Below are positions 1-8,662 of a stretch of 58,501 nt of DNA, in pieces. Position 1 is the stretch's first letter, and every line of letters begins with the position of its first letter. The position numbers and the translations under genes are program-made. Source of the stretch: an uncultured Lachnospiraceae bacterium (GTDB taxonomy: Bacteria; Bacillota; Clostridia; Lachnospirales; Lachnospiraceae); NCBI GenBank assembly GCA_949155905.1, contig CASCWU010000009.1, forward strand, positions 1-58,501, read 5' to 3'. The notes under the pieces are model-generated. The model ran no database searches and was not told where the DNA came from. It was given only the letters and a program-made list of their open reading frames with translations.

Positions 1-2
1 GT

Positions 3-245
3 ATTGTGGCTTCGGCTGAGGACTGTGTAAGGATTGAGATTGCCCAAAGCAAAAAATCCCAAAAGGAGGAGGCAATCGTCAGCTTTGATGGAAATACGGG
101 GATTTTGCTGGAAACCGGAGATATGGTAGAAATAAAAAAAGCCGTGCAGCAGACCCGTTTTATCCGAATAGGAAGCAGGGGAATCCTGGAAAATTTACGG
201 ATGCTTTGGAATGGAGGAAGGAATGAAGGCGAGGAGACAGGATAA
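3..245 (+). CDS. nadK: NAD kinase, C-terminal fragment (5' end outside window)
   Basis: The reading frame is open from the window edge and ends at TAA 243-245, giving about 80 C-terminal residues. NAD kinase phosphorylates NAD to NADP in the cytoplasm. The stretch SAEDCVRIEI and the closing RIGSRGILENLRMLW resemble the C-terminal beta-rich part of bacterial NAD kinases. Gene order supports this, because nadK directly precedes argR in many Clostridia. Its last 23 bases overlap the argR start, suggesting translational coupling. The catalytic GGDGT region lies outside the window, so the call rests on the C-terminus plus synteny. Confidence 0.8.
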   Translation: MVASAEDCVRIEIAQSKKSQKEEAIVSFDGNTGILLETGDMVEIKKAVQQTRFIRIGSRGILENLRMLWNGGRNEGEETG

Positions 246-675
246 AATCATAGAGCTGATCCAGGAGCATGAGGTGGAGACGCAGGAAGAGCTGGCCGAT
301 TTGCTTTCACAGGCGGGCTATCAGGTGACGCAGGCCACCGTGTCAAGGGACATCCGAGAGTTAAATCTGACAAAGATCAGCGTAGACGGCAGGGGACAAA
401 AATATGTTGTTTTGCAGAGCGGAGAGAGCGGGATGAACGAACGCTACACCAGAGTGCTGCGAAGCGGCTTTGTCTCAATGGATATGGCACAGAATATTCT
501 CGTGATCAATACGGTTTCCGGGATGGCGATGGCCGTAGCCGCTGCCCTGGATGCGCTCCAGATCAAGGAAATTGTCGGCAGCATTGCCGGGGACGATACG
601 ATTATGTGTGCAATCCGCAGCGCCGAGCAGACGAAAGAGGTCATGCAAAAGATTGAGGAAGCGCTTGGCAGATAA
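223..675 (+). CDS. argR: Arginine repressor ArgR
   Basis: A 150-residue transcriptional regulator of arginine biosynthesis and catabolism, the normal family length. The N-terminal winged helix-turn-helix (about residues 1-70) carries TQATVSRDIRELNLTK, the typical ArgR recognition helix. The C-terminal oligomerisation and arginine-binding domain ends with GSIAGDDTIMCA, whose GDD motif contacts arginine in the family. An in-frame ATG at 211 exists, but ATG 223 has GGAGG five bases upstream and gives the usual MKARRQDKI start. It overlaps nadK. In Clostridia argR is commonly followed by recN; here yebC, a LytTR regulator and a surface protein intervene. Confidence 0.95.
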   Translation: MKARRQDKIIELIQEHEVETQEELADLLSQAGYQVTQATVSRDIRELNLTKISVDGRGQKYVVLQSGESGMNERYTRVLRSGFVSMDMAQNILVINTVSGMAMAVAAALDALQIKEIVGSIAGDDTIMCAIRSAEQTKEVMQKIEEALGR

Positions 676-681
676 GGATAG

Positions 682-741
682 AGAAAGATGTAGAAGGTTG
701 CAGAAAGATAAAGAAAGATGTAGAAGATTGCAGAAAGATAA
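682..741 (+). repeat. Two tandem copies of a 30-bp purine-rich repeat
   Basis: Bases 682-711 and 712-741 are the same 30-bp unit with one difference (AGGTT against AGATT), lying directly between argR and yebC. Degenerate A/G-rich copies of the AGAAA theme continue to about 787. There is no convincing reading frame; in one shadow frame it reads as Arg/Lys/Asp repeats. It may be a slippage-prone spacer or the 5' untranslated region of yebC. Confidence 0.85.
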
Positions 742-787
742 AGAAGGGTAGAGAAAAATAAAGAAAAAATAGAAAGGGAGAAAAAAG

Positions 788-1516
788 ATGTCAGGACATT
801 CTAAATTTGCAAATATCAAACACAAAAAGGAAAAAAACGATGCAGCGAAGGGAAAGATTTTTACAGTGATCGGCCGGGAAATTGCCGTAGCGGTAAAGGA
901 AGGCGGAGCAGATCCGGCTAACAACAGCAAGCTGCGTGATGTCATTGCCAAGGCAAAGGCCAACAACATGCCGAACGATACGATTGACCGAGGAATCAAA
1001 AAAGCGGCCGGTGACGCCAACTCTGTCAATTACGAATATGTCACCTACGAGGGCTATGGCCCAAGCGGGATCGCGATTATCGTCGATGCGCTGACCGATA
1101 ATAAAAATCGTACGGCTGCCAATGTGCGGAATGCCTTTACAAAGGGCAGCGGAAACGTAGGGACACAGGGCTGTGTGTCGTATATGTTTGATAAAAAGGG
1201 GCAGATCATCGTGGATCGGGAGGAATGCAGGATGGATGCCGACGAGCTGATGATGCTGGCTTTGGACGCCGGGGCGGAGGATTTTTCCGAGGAAGAGGAC
1301 AGCTATGAGATCCTGACCGATCCGGACAGCTTCAGCGAGGTGCGGGAAAAGCTTGAGGCAGCAGGGATTCCGATGGCGGAGGCAGAGGTGACGATGATTC
1401 CGCAAAACTGGGTAGAGCTGACGGACGAGAACGACATCAAGCAGCTCAACCGGACGTTGGATCTGTTGGACGAGGACGACGACGTACAGGCGGTATATCA
1501 TAACTGGGATGAATGA
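788..1516 (+). CDS. yebC: YebC/TACO1 family protein
   Basis: A 242-residue full-length YebC family protein. The N-terminus MSGHSKFANIKHKKEKNDAAKGKIF is a close variant of the family signature (usually GHSKW), followed by the conserved NNMPNDTIDRGIKKA and YEGYGPSGIAI segments. Family members are cytoplasmic and have been described both as transcriptional regulators and as factors that help ribosomes translate difficult proline-rich stretches. The start ATG has a GGGAG-type ribosome binding site. It is closed by a hairpin at 1524-1566 shared with the convergent LytTR gene. It is transcribed with or after argR, an unusual position. Confidence 0.95.
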   Translation: MSGHSKFANIKHKKEKNDAAKGKIFTVIGREIAVAVKEGGADPANNSKLRDVIAKAKANNMPNDTIDRGIKKAAGDANSVNYEYVTYEGYGPSGIAIIVDALTDNKNRTAANVRNAFTKGSGNVGTQGCVSYMFDKKGQIIVDREECRMDADELMMLALDAGAEDFSEEEDSYEILTDPDSFSEVREKLEAAGIPMAEAEVTMIPQNWVELTDENDIKQLNRTLDLLDEDDDVQAVYHNWDE

Positions 1517-1523
1517 TCAAACG

Positions 1524-1566
1524 AACCAGGTACAAAAGGAAGAGAAGCTTTCTTTTCTACCTGGTT
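1524..1566 (+). terminator. Hairpin between convergent yebC and LytTR genes
   Basis: AACCAGGTA (1524-1532) pairs perfectly with TACCTGGTT (1558-1566), and the loop contains further partial complementarity. The T tract after the stem is short (TTTG). It sits between the stops of two convergent genes, so a bidirectional terminator is likely. Confidence 0.65.
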
Positions 1567-1580
1567 TTGCCTGTTAACGG

Positions 1581-2288
1581 TTAATTCTGGTTCCAAAGAT
1601 ACTCGAAATAAAGCTGCTTGATTTTAGCCTTTTCTTTTTTGCTGATCGGGATAAGCGAGCCGTCCTTGAGACGGAAATCCCGATCCAACGGAACGTCTAC
1701 CTGGTTCATATTCAGCAAATAGCTTCGATGGCAGCGGAGAAACGGAGGAGAAGGCAGTTCTAACTCCAGATCTCCTAAGGAGCGGTAGGTGCGAACCGTC
1801 ATAGTGGCGGTATGAATGGTACACATAGAGTTCATCACCTCGATATAGGTGATGGCTTTATGTAAAATATGGATCGGAAGGCGGTCTGATAATACCGTCA
1901 GCGTCCGTGTGTTTTCTAACAGCAGATCCTGACACGCATCCAAAGCCTCTGAGAGCCGAACGTAGCTGACAGGCTTTAACAGATAATTGGTGGCCTGGAC
2001 AGAATAGCCTTCAATGGCATGTTCCGCTGTAGAAGAACAGAAAATAACAATAGCGTCTGTGTCCGTCTTTCTAAGCTCATGGATGGTGTCCATGCCGCTC
2101 ATACCTTTTAGGAAAATGTCCATCAGAATGATGGCATATTTACCGGATGGGGAGGAAGAAAGGAAATCCTCTCCATTTCCGAAGAGTTCGATGCCGGCTT
2201 CAATGGAATGGGTCGTACAATAGCGTACCAGCATTTCGTAAAAAGAGCTTCGTTCAATAATCGAGTCGTCACAAACAGCAATCCTCAT
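1581..2288 (-). CDS. LytTR-family response regulator (orphan)
   Basis: A 235-residue two-domain response regulator. The receiver domain (about 1-118) has the acidic pair D7/D8, the phospho-acceptor D57 in ILMDIF, and K105 in YLLKP. The C-terminal LytTR DNA-binding domain (about 130-230) includes FLRCHRSYLLNMNQV and ends IPISKKEK, typical of AgrA/LytR-type regulators. No histidine kinase is encoded nearby. It is divergent from the giant Big_2 protein gene, sharing about 390 bp of upstream DNA, so control of that surface protein is a reasonable inference but is not shown. LytTR regulators often govern secreted or surface factors. Confidence 0.9.
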   Translation of the reverse strand: MRIAVCDDSIIERSSFYEMLVRYCTTHSIEAGIELFGNGEDFLSSSPSGKYAIILMDIFLKGMSGMDTIHELRKTDTDAIVIFCSSTAEHAIEGYSVQATNYLLKPVSYVRLSEALDACQDLLLENTRTLTVLSDRLPIHILHKAITYIEVMNSMCTIHTATMTVRTYRSLGDLELELPSPPFLRCHRSYLLNMNQVDVPLDRDFRLKDGSLIPISKKEKAKIKQLYFEYLWNQN

Positions 2289-2680
2289 AATGTGTCACCT
2301 AACCTATATCGAAATCAAAGAGTCTAAGTTTCGTGTCAAGTTCAGTTTATCATGAAAAAAGGAGATTTGCAAGAAAAAAACAGGAATCCTCTGTAATCAG
2401 GCAGGACTTTACAAAAAAAGGAAGGGGAGAAACGGATTTCATTTGAAATGACACAAAATTGTCAAAAAGGATTGGTAAACTTTTGCTATGAAATATTTGG
2501 AAGGAAGCTGGCTGGCTGCAGAAATCAGAGGGCAGGAGAATAATGGAAGCGCGGCTGTACGGGGTTGGCGTTAAGAAGAAGAGGATTTCTGCCGATATGA
2601 GAAGAGAACCTGTAGCGAACCAACGGGAGGGTGTTGCCTCCCAGCGCCTGTATAGAACGGAACAAGGAGGTAAACATAAC
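2289..2680. promoter_or_regulatory. Divergent intergenic region between LytTR regulator and Big_2 protein
   Basis: A 392-bp AT-rich region carrying the starts of both genes. TCAGTTTAT (2342-2350) fits the 9-bp LytTR half-site pattern, with a weaker TAAGTTTCG at 2325-2333, but the spacing is shorter than the 12-13 bp usual between half sites. An extended -10-like TGCTATGAA lies at 2484-2492, without a good -35 box. An open frame runs through 2543-2680 into the Big_2 gene, but AAGGAGG at 2664-2670 marks the true start at 2681. The rest is probably its leader. Confidence 0.4.
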
Positions 2681-5600
2681 ATGAAAAGGAATTTGTTTGA
2701 GAAAGGAAGATGGAAAAGGCGGCTGGCGCTTGGACTGTGCCTGATTCTCCTGCTTGGCATCCTGCCATTCCCAGAGGGGATAGCGGAGAGGGTGGAGATG
2801 GGGAAGATTACGGCGGAAGCAGAAGTAGAAGAGCCACCGTTTACACAGAGATATTGTTTTAGTACGGGGGATGGTAAATTTGTGTTGGCATCCGGTGGAG
2901 ATACCTATACAATGAAAGATCCACGTAAGACATTATCTTTGTATGATATCACTAATGGAGGAATTGTCACTGGCACAGGTACCTCTATAAAATTAAATGA
3001 TGATAATTCTAAAAATGTAGTGGAAGCAATAGTAAAAACAACCGTTGATAATAAGAGTAATACTTCTATTGAATTGATAGCAAGAGGGCCAGGTATTACT
3101 ACAATAAATGGTACTATACAAAGTGCAGAAGGAACTTTTGAATTTAACTTTAATGTTGAGGTATTATTAGAGTTAGATAAAAGCAAACCACTTGAACAAT
3201 CTAAGCCAGCTTATTATTTCCGATTACGTGCAAATGAAGATAAGCTTCCAGAGGGAGCATCCTTACGTATGAAGTATCCAGGAGTTCGTCATCAGATAGC
3301 AATTAAAAATATTGCGATGACAAATAGTGCAATAACTGTTGGAGAATATGTATATGAATATGATTATTCAGGAACCGATCTAGAATTTTATTCAAGTAAT
3401 GAAAATGTTTTTAAAATACCAGCAACTGGTACGGAACAGGCGGTAGGAGGCGTATTACAAGCAGTAGGAGCCGGTTATGCTAAAATGGAAGCTAAACTAA
3501 AGGAGATGGGAGGAAGCGGAATAAAGCCAGCCGAGTTACAGGTTGTGATACCTCTTGAATTTTCTCTAAGTCCTCCGGCAATTACTTCCAGTACAGCAGT
3601 TACTTCTGTTAAAAATTATACGGATAGACACTTTCAAGAAGATTTAAAGAAAGTTTCAGCAGAGGTGGATAATCAGGGAAATGGAAAGCTTATTCTTTAT
3701 TCCACAGCATATGATCCGATTCCGGAAAAGGCGGATAAGGATAAAAGTATGAGCTATGAGCTGGTCTATAAAGGAACGGATAAAAAGGTTCCAACAGAGT
3801 TGTATGAATTGACAGCAACAAGTATGGAATTTATGGAAAGTGAAGGTGTTTTTGGGGCTAGTAGAATTGAAATAAAATTAACAAAAGCCGGAGACTATGA
3901 GTTAAGAGCCTGGATGGATAGTATGCCGGCAGATGTTAAAAGCCTTTATACTGCAACAGTGGAATTTAATGTTCCGGTAAAGACGATAACAAATAAAGAC
4001 ATTTGGATGAATGTAGGCGATAAATTTAGTTTTTATAATAATACAAATCTAAGTCAGGATGATATAAAAAAATATACGTTTGTAACAGAAGATGAAAGTA
4101 AAAATATTGTTGAAGTAAATACAAATACCGGAGTTGTGACAGCAAAAAGAAAAGGTGATAAGATCGTTTATGGTTATGATCCTTCCAAGTATGAATCTTG
4201 GGAAGAGGCAGAGAAAGCAAATGATGTATTCAGCTTTATCATTCATGTCATCGACACCATTTCCATGAACCTGGAAGAAGCTACCATCCCGGTAGGAACC
4301 ACGATTGACCTGGAAATCTTTAGTACTAACCCAAGTGTTCCGGTAAAGTGGGAAGTATCAGAGGAGGGGATTATTTCCTGGGATCCGTTGGATTCTACAA
4401 GAGTAGTGGTAAAGGGTGAAAAGGAAGGCGAGGTAGATTTTGTTGCCACGCAGACGATTGGCGGGGTAGAAAAGTCTGTCACCTGTCACATTACGGTTAT
4501 CGGTACGACGACCGGAATCACCTTAAATCCAAAGCAGATGGATTTGGCAATCGGGGAATCTAAAGGAATCAAAGCAATTATTTCCCCAGCCCTAACCAAA
4601 AAGGTAAAGCTGCATTGGGTATCTTCGGATGAGTCTATCGTTTCGGTAGACGATCCGAACAACCGGACTGATTTTTGTTCTGTAACGGGTAAAAAAGCAG
4701 GAACGGCTATTATTATGGCGATCAATCAGGACAACATGGTAGTAGGCTCCTGTATTGTTACGGTGACATTAGTGCCGGGCGGAATTACCTTGTCAGAAAC
4801 AAGCCTGACGCTGCCGCGTTCCGTAGGGAAGTACCAGCTTTATGCAACGGTGACACCGGCAGATGCAACAGATAAAACCGTAAGCTGGAAATCCAGCAAT
4901 GAAAAAATAGCAAAAGTAGATCAGAATGGTATGATTACCTTTGTCGGAAGCGGCACGGTGACGATTATCGCAACATCCAATGGGGATCCAAGCAAGCAAG
5001 CTTTTTGTGAAATCACCATTATGGAGCCGGTTACGTCTCTGACGTTGGATCAGAGCAGCATTACGCTGGAGGTAGGCAATACGCATCGTCTGACCTATGA
5101 GGTACTGCCAAACAATGCCTATGATCGGAGTGTCACCTTTACCTCGATGGATACGAAGGTAGCAACCGTAAATTCTACTGGTCTGGTGACGGCAAAGAAG
5201 GCCGGGACGACCTATGTGACAGTGACGACGGCAGATGGCGGCTACAGTAAGGTTTGTACCGTGATTGTCAAGCAGGCAGCCACGACGATTAAGCTAGATG
5301 CAACAGGACTGCTCTTAGATGTAGGTGAATTTTATAACCTGGAGGCAACCTTCAATCCAAAGACAACGACAGAGACAAAGCTGCGTTGGAGTTCCAATGA
5401 TACGTCGGTGGCCAAGGTAGACGCCAAGGGTAGAGTAACAGGAGTAGGGGAAGGAACCTGTGTCATTACAGTGACAACAGAAAATAACCTGGCTGCCTTC
5501 TGTTATGTTACGGTCAACCAGCAGGTGACAGGCGTTGAGCTAAACTATGATTCTGTCACCGTCGATAAAGGAAAAACGATTAAGCTAAAAGCAACGGTAC

Positions 5601-6748
5601 AGCCGGATAATGCGACAAATCAAAATGTAAAATGGACGACCTCCAATGCCAGTGTAGCAGCGGTTTCTGCTTCGGGAACCGTGCGGGGCGTCAAAGGAGG
5701 CGCGGCGATTATTACCTGCACGACAGAAGAGGGCGGATTTATTGCGGTTTGTATGGTACAGGTAATAGAGAAGGTTACGGCCATTAAGCTAAACAAATCC
5801 TCTTATAAGCTGGGATTGGGAAAGAAATTTACGCTGACCGCTAAGGTACAGAATTCTGCCGCAAGCAATCAGACCGTCACCTGGAAATCCAGCAACCCTA
5901 AAATATGCAGTGTTTCCAAAAAGGGTGTCATTACAGGTCTGAAGCTGGGAACTGCAACGGTTACAGCTTATGCAACGGACGGCAGCGGGGCAGAAGCAAG
6001 CTGCGAGGTACGGGTCGTTCGCCAGGCTACGAGCCTGACTCTAAACCGCGGCCTGTTAAATATGGTAGTAGGGGATAATGCGACATTAAAGGCAACGATT
6101 AAGCCAAGCAATGCAACCTATAAAACACCAAACTATACTTCAAGCGATACGAAGATTGCAATCGTAGATACCAACGGCAGAGTGACGGCTGTAGCGGCCG
6201 GAACGTGTAACATCACAGCAAAGGCAAAGGACAGCAGCGGACTGAAAGCGGTCTGTGTGGTGATTGTCCGTCCGGTTGTGGCTTCTACGGGGATTACGGT
6301 CAATCCGACACAGATAACGATGGGCGTCGGCGGCAGTGAGACAATAAATTATTCGCTTCGTCCGGCAGACAGTACAGACAGTGTCGTTTGGAGTACCAAT
6401 AATCGTTCCGTGGCTACTGTAGGAAAAACCTCCGGGATTGTCCGAGGGGTAGCGCCTGGCACGGCAGTTGTGACAGCGACGACCACGAGCGGAAGGATCG
6501 CCACGGTTCAGGTGACGGTAGTTGGCTTAAATTATAATTCACTGACCTTAGAGCAATACGATTCCTACCAGTTACGTGTCATGGGTGTGACAAGCGGGAT
6601 TATCTGGGATGTGGATAATCCAGATATCTGTACCGTATCAGGAGGCCGGGTCAGGGCGAAAAAGGCCGGAACGACGACGGTTGTGGCGCGTGTCAACGGT
6701 GCAGAGCTGCGCTGCCGTGTCACCGTAACCGATATCCGTCAGGATTAG
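2681..6748 (+). CDS. Secreted multi-domain Big_2 (bacterial Ig-like) surface protein
   Basis: A 1355-residue exported protein. Residues about 1-30 form a signal peptide: basic MKRNLFEKGRWKRRL, then a hydrophobic LALGLCLILLLGILPF. Residues about 45-520 are a unique region rich in beta-type sequence. From about 525 to the C-terminus run about ten Ig-like units of roughly 80 residues, most starting like GITLN or SLTLD, with the VTWKSSNxxIAxVD and GxVTAxxxGTxxITxT motifs of Big_2. It has no LPXTG motif, SLH domain or C-terminal membrane anchor, so it may be released or held by another component. The in-frame ATG at 2543 is rejected because AAGGAGG precedes 2681 and the signal peptide starts there. 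The unique region (about 2870-4250) is visibly more A/T-rich than the repeats. Function unknown; adhesion or matrix roles are typical of such proteins. Confidence 0.88.
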   Translation: MKRNLFEKGRWKRRLALGLCLILLLGILPFPEGIAERVEMGKITAEAEVEEPPFTQRYCFSTGDGKFVLASGGDTYTMKDPRKTLSLYDITNGGIVTGTGTSIKLNDDNSKNVVEAIVKTTVDNKSNTSIELIARGPGITTINGTIQSAEGTFEFNFNVEVLLELDKSKPLEQSKPAYYFRLRANEDKLPEGASLRMKYPGVRHQIAIKNIAMTNSAITVGEYVYEYDYSGTDLEFYSSNENVFKIPATGTEQAVGGVLQAVGAGYAKMEAKLKEMGGSGIKPAELQVVIPLEFSLSPPAITSSTAVTSVKNYTDRHFQEDLKKVSAEVDNQGNGKLILYSTAYDPIPEKADKDKSMSYELVYKGTDKKVPTELYELTATSMEFMESEGVFGASRIEIKLTKAGDYELRAWMDSMPADVKSLYTATVEFNVPVKTITNKDIWMNVGDKFSFYNNTNLSQDDIKKYTFVTEDESKNIVEVNTNTGVVTAKRKGDKIVYGYDPSKYESWEEAEKANDVFSFIIHVIDTISMNLEEATIPVGTTIDLEIFSTNPSVPVKWEVSEEGIISWDPLDSTRVVVKGEKEGEVDFVATQTIGGVEKSVTCHITVIGTTTGITLNPKQMDLAIGESKGIKAIISPALTKKVKLHWVSSDESIVSVDDPNNRTDFCSVTGKKAGTAIIMAINQDNMVVGSCIVTVTLVPGGITLSETSLTLPRSVGKYQLYATVTPADATDKTVSWKSSNEKIAKVDQNGMITFVGSGTVTIIATSNGDPSKQAFCEITIMEPVTSLTLDQSSITLEVGNTHRLTYEVLPNNAYDRSVTFTSMDTKVATVNSTGLVTAKKAGTTYVTVTTADGGYSKVCTVIVKQAATTIKLDATGLLLDVGEFYNLEATFNPKTTTETKLRWSSNDTSVAKVDAKGRVTGVGEGTCVITVTTENNLAAFCYVTVNQQVTGVELNYDSVTVDKGKTIKLKATVQPDNATNQNVKWTTSNASVAAVSASGTVRGVKGGAAIITCTTEEGGFIAVCMVQVIEKVTAIKLNKSSYKLGLGKKFTLTAKVQNSAASNQTVTWKSSNPKICSVSKKGVITGLKLGTATVTAYATDGSGAEASCEVRVVRQATSLTLNRGLLNMVVGDNATLKATIKPSNATYKTPNYTSSDTKIAIVDTNGRVTAVAAGTCNITAKAKDSSGLKAVCVVIVRPVVASTGITVNPTQITMGVGGSETINYSLRPADSTDSVVWSTNNRSVATVGKTSGIVRGVAPGTAVVTATTTSGRIATVQVTVVGLNYNSLTLEQYDSYQLRVMGVTSGIIWDVDNPDICTVSGGRVRAKKAGTTTVVARVNGAELRCRVTVTDIRQD

Positions 6749-6819
6749 CCTTAGAAAATCAGGCGGAATTGCCGGAAAAAGGATGAAGCAGATAAGTAAG
6801 TAAAATAGGGAGAAAACGT

Positions 6820-8499
6820 TTGTTAGAGCATTTACATGTGAAAAACCTGGCGATCATAGACGAGGTAGATATTTCCTTTGGAAATCATCTGAATATCCTG
6901 ACCGGCGAGACCGGAGCCGGGAAGTCGGTGATCATTGGTTCGATTAGTCTGGCTCTGGGGGCGAAAGCCTCCCGGAGCCTGATTCGCAAAGGCGCTGCTT
7001 ATGCGCTGGTAGAATTGATTTTTCAGGTAGAGGATCGTCTGGCTGCTTTATTAGAGCAATATGATGTTTACCCGGAGGATGGACAGGTGATTTTGTCCAG
7101 ACGGCTGACCGGGGATCGGAGCGTCAGTAAAATCAATGGAGAGAGTGTCACTTTAAGCCGTGTGCGTGAAGTGGCTTCTCTTCTTTTGGATATTCATGGG
7201 CAGCATGAGCATCAGTCCTTACTCCATATCCAAAATCATCTGGAAATTTTGGATCGGTATGGCAGGGCAGAATTAGAGGCGCCAAGGAGAGAGCTTCGTT
7301 CCCTGGTACAGAACTGGCGAAAAAAGAAAAAGGAACTGGAGACGTTTACCTTGGACGAAGAAAAACGTCTGCGGGAGCTTTCCTTCTTAGAATATGAATG
7401 GAAGGAAATCGAGGAAGCACAGGTAAAGCTAGGAGAAGAGGAAGAACTGGCGGCTGCCTGCAAAAAGATGTCCAATGCCAAAATGCTCTGGGATTTGGTG
7501 CAGGAAATTCACAGCCTATGCAGCGGAGACAGCGGCGCGGCAGATCTGCTCGGGAGAGCGGTACGTCAAATGGGGCGTGCGGCAGAACTGGACGAGGAGG
7601 CTTCCGGTCTGTTAGAGCAGCTTCGGGAGCTGGAGGCTCTGCTCGATGATTTTAACCGGGAAATCGCAGGTTATCAGGAGGGTTGTGTATTTGACGGAGA
7701 TTCTCTGATGGAGATGGAGGAGCGGCTAGATACGATCCGGGGGCTGATGGCCAAGCATGGCGGAACCTATGATTCCCTGATGGCATACCAGCAGGAAGCC
7801 GAGGAGGGGATAGAACGGTATCGAAATTATGAGCTGTACCGGAACCGCTGCCAGCAGGAACTAGAGGGCTTGGAGAAGGAGCTGCGGGAAAAAAGCAGCC
7901 AGCTATCGGTGATTCGGAGGCGCTATGCAGAGGGACTTGCCGTACAGATAGAACAGGCGCTGCAGGATCTGAACTTCCTCGATGTCCGGTTTGAAATTGC
8001 CTTTCGGGAATTGCCAGGGTTTACAGAGCTTGGAACTGATGAGGTACAATTTTTGATTTCGACGAATCCAGGGGAGCCGGTGCGTCCGCTTTCTGAGGTG
8101 GCGTCCGGAGGCGAGCTGTCCCGGATTATGCTGGCGGTCAAGTCTGTGATGGCAGAGGCCGATGCGATTCCGACCTTGATTTTTGACGAGATTGACGTAG
8201 GCATCAGTGGGAGGACAGCACAGAGAGTATCTGAAAAAATGGCAATGATTGCCAGAAATCATCAGGTGTTAGCGATTACTCACCTGGCGCAGATTGCGGC
8301 AATGGCAGACAGTCATTTTATCATTGAAAAAGAAGCAAGAAACGATTCTACCACTACTCAGATCCGGGAGCTTTTGGAGGAGGAATCCATCGAAGAACTG
8401 GCCAGGATTTTAGGAGGCGCACAGATTACAGATACGGTCCGCAAGAGCGCTTTGGAAATGAAAAAACTGGCAAATGAAACGAAAGCAGTTTTTTCATGA
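6820..8499 (+). CDS. recN: DNA repair protein RecN
   Basis: A 559-residue SMC-like ATPase that acts early in double-strand-break repair. Walker A GETGAGKS (29-36), a central coiled coil (about 150-370), the ABC signature SGGELSR and Walker B LIFDEIDVGISG are all present, followed by the D-loop/H-loop region AITHLAQIAA. Translation starts at TTG 6820, giving the family-typical MLEHLHVKNLAIIDEV; AGGGAG lies seven bases upstream. Length is normal. It is followed by a strong terminator and then spoIVB and spo0A, the standard clostridial order. Confidence 0.95.
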   Translation: MLEHLHVKNLAIIDEVDISFGNHLNILTGETGAGKSVIIGSISLALGAKASRSLIRKGAAYALVELIFQVEDRLAALLEQYDVYPEDGQVILSRRLTGDRSVSKINGESVTLSRVREVASLLLDIHGQHEHQSLLHIQNHLEILDRYGRAELEAPRRELRSLVQNWRKKKKELETFTLDEEKRLRELSFLEYEWKEIEEAQVKLGEEEELAAACKKMSNAKMLWDLVQEIHSLCSGDSGAADLLGRAVRQMGRAAELDEEASGLLEQLRELEALLDDFNREIAGYQEGCVFDGDSLMEMEERLDTIRGLMAKHGGTYDSLMAYQQEAEEGIERYRNYELYRNRCQQELEGLEKELREKSSQLSVIRRRYAEGLAVQIEQALQDLNFLDVRFEIAFRELPGFTELGTDEVQFLISTNPGEPVRPLSEVASGGELSRIMLAVKSVMAEADAIPTLIFDEIDVGISGRTAQRVSEKMAMIARNHQVLAITHLAQIAAMADSHFIIEKEARNDSTTTQIRELLEEESIEELARILGGAQITDTVRKSALEMKKLANETKAVFS

Positions 8500-8525
8500 A
8501 AAATAGATAAATTTCTGGTTATACT

Positions 8526-8552
8526 AAAGGGAGTGAAGCGCTCCCTTTTTTT
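8526..8552 (+). terminator. Rho-independent terminator after recN
   Basis: AAAGGGAG (8526-8533) and CTCCCTTT (8541-8548) form an 8-bp stem with a 7-base loop, followed directly by a T run to 8552. It separates recN from spoIVB. Confidence 0.92.
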
Positions 8553-8662
8553 ATGCACAGAGCCGCGTAAGGAAATATAGCTTTGCTTATCAGGAAAAGG
8601 GAGACTGCCATAACAAGGAGTGTGCAGACCGTGCAACGATATCAATAGAAAGGCAGTCGGAT

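Noticed and set aside
475..1029. Minus-strand open frame across argR and yebC
   Set aside because: It is antisense to two well-supported genes and its sequence reflects the repeat between them.
791..1501. Long minus-strand frame opposite yebC
   Set aside because: Mirror frame of a conserved gene; no ribosome site and no recognisable domain.
2543..2680. Earlier ATG for the Big_2 protein
   Set aside because: It would place 46 residues before a clear signal peptide; AAGGAGG directly precedes 2681.
6808..6826. Catabolite-response-like sequence around GAAAACGTTTGT at the recN start
   Set aside because: It matches only the centre of the cre consensus and coincides with the recN ribosome site and TTG start.
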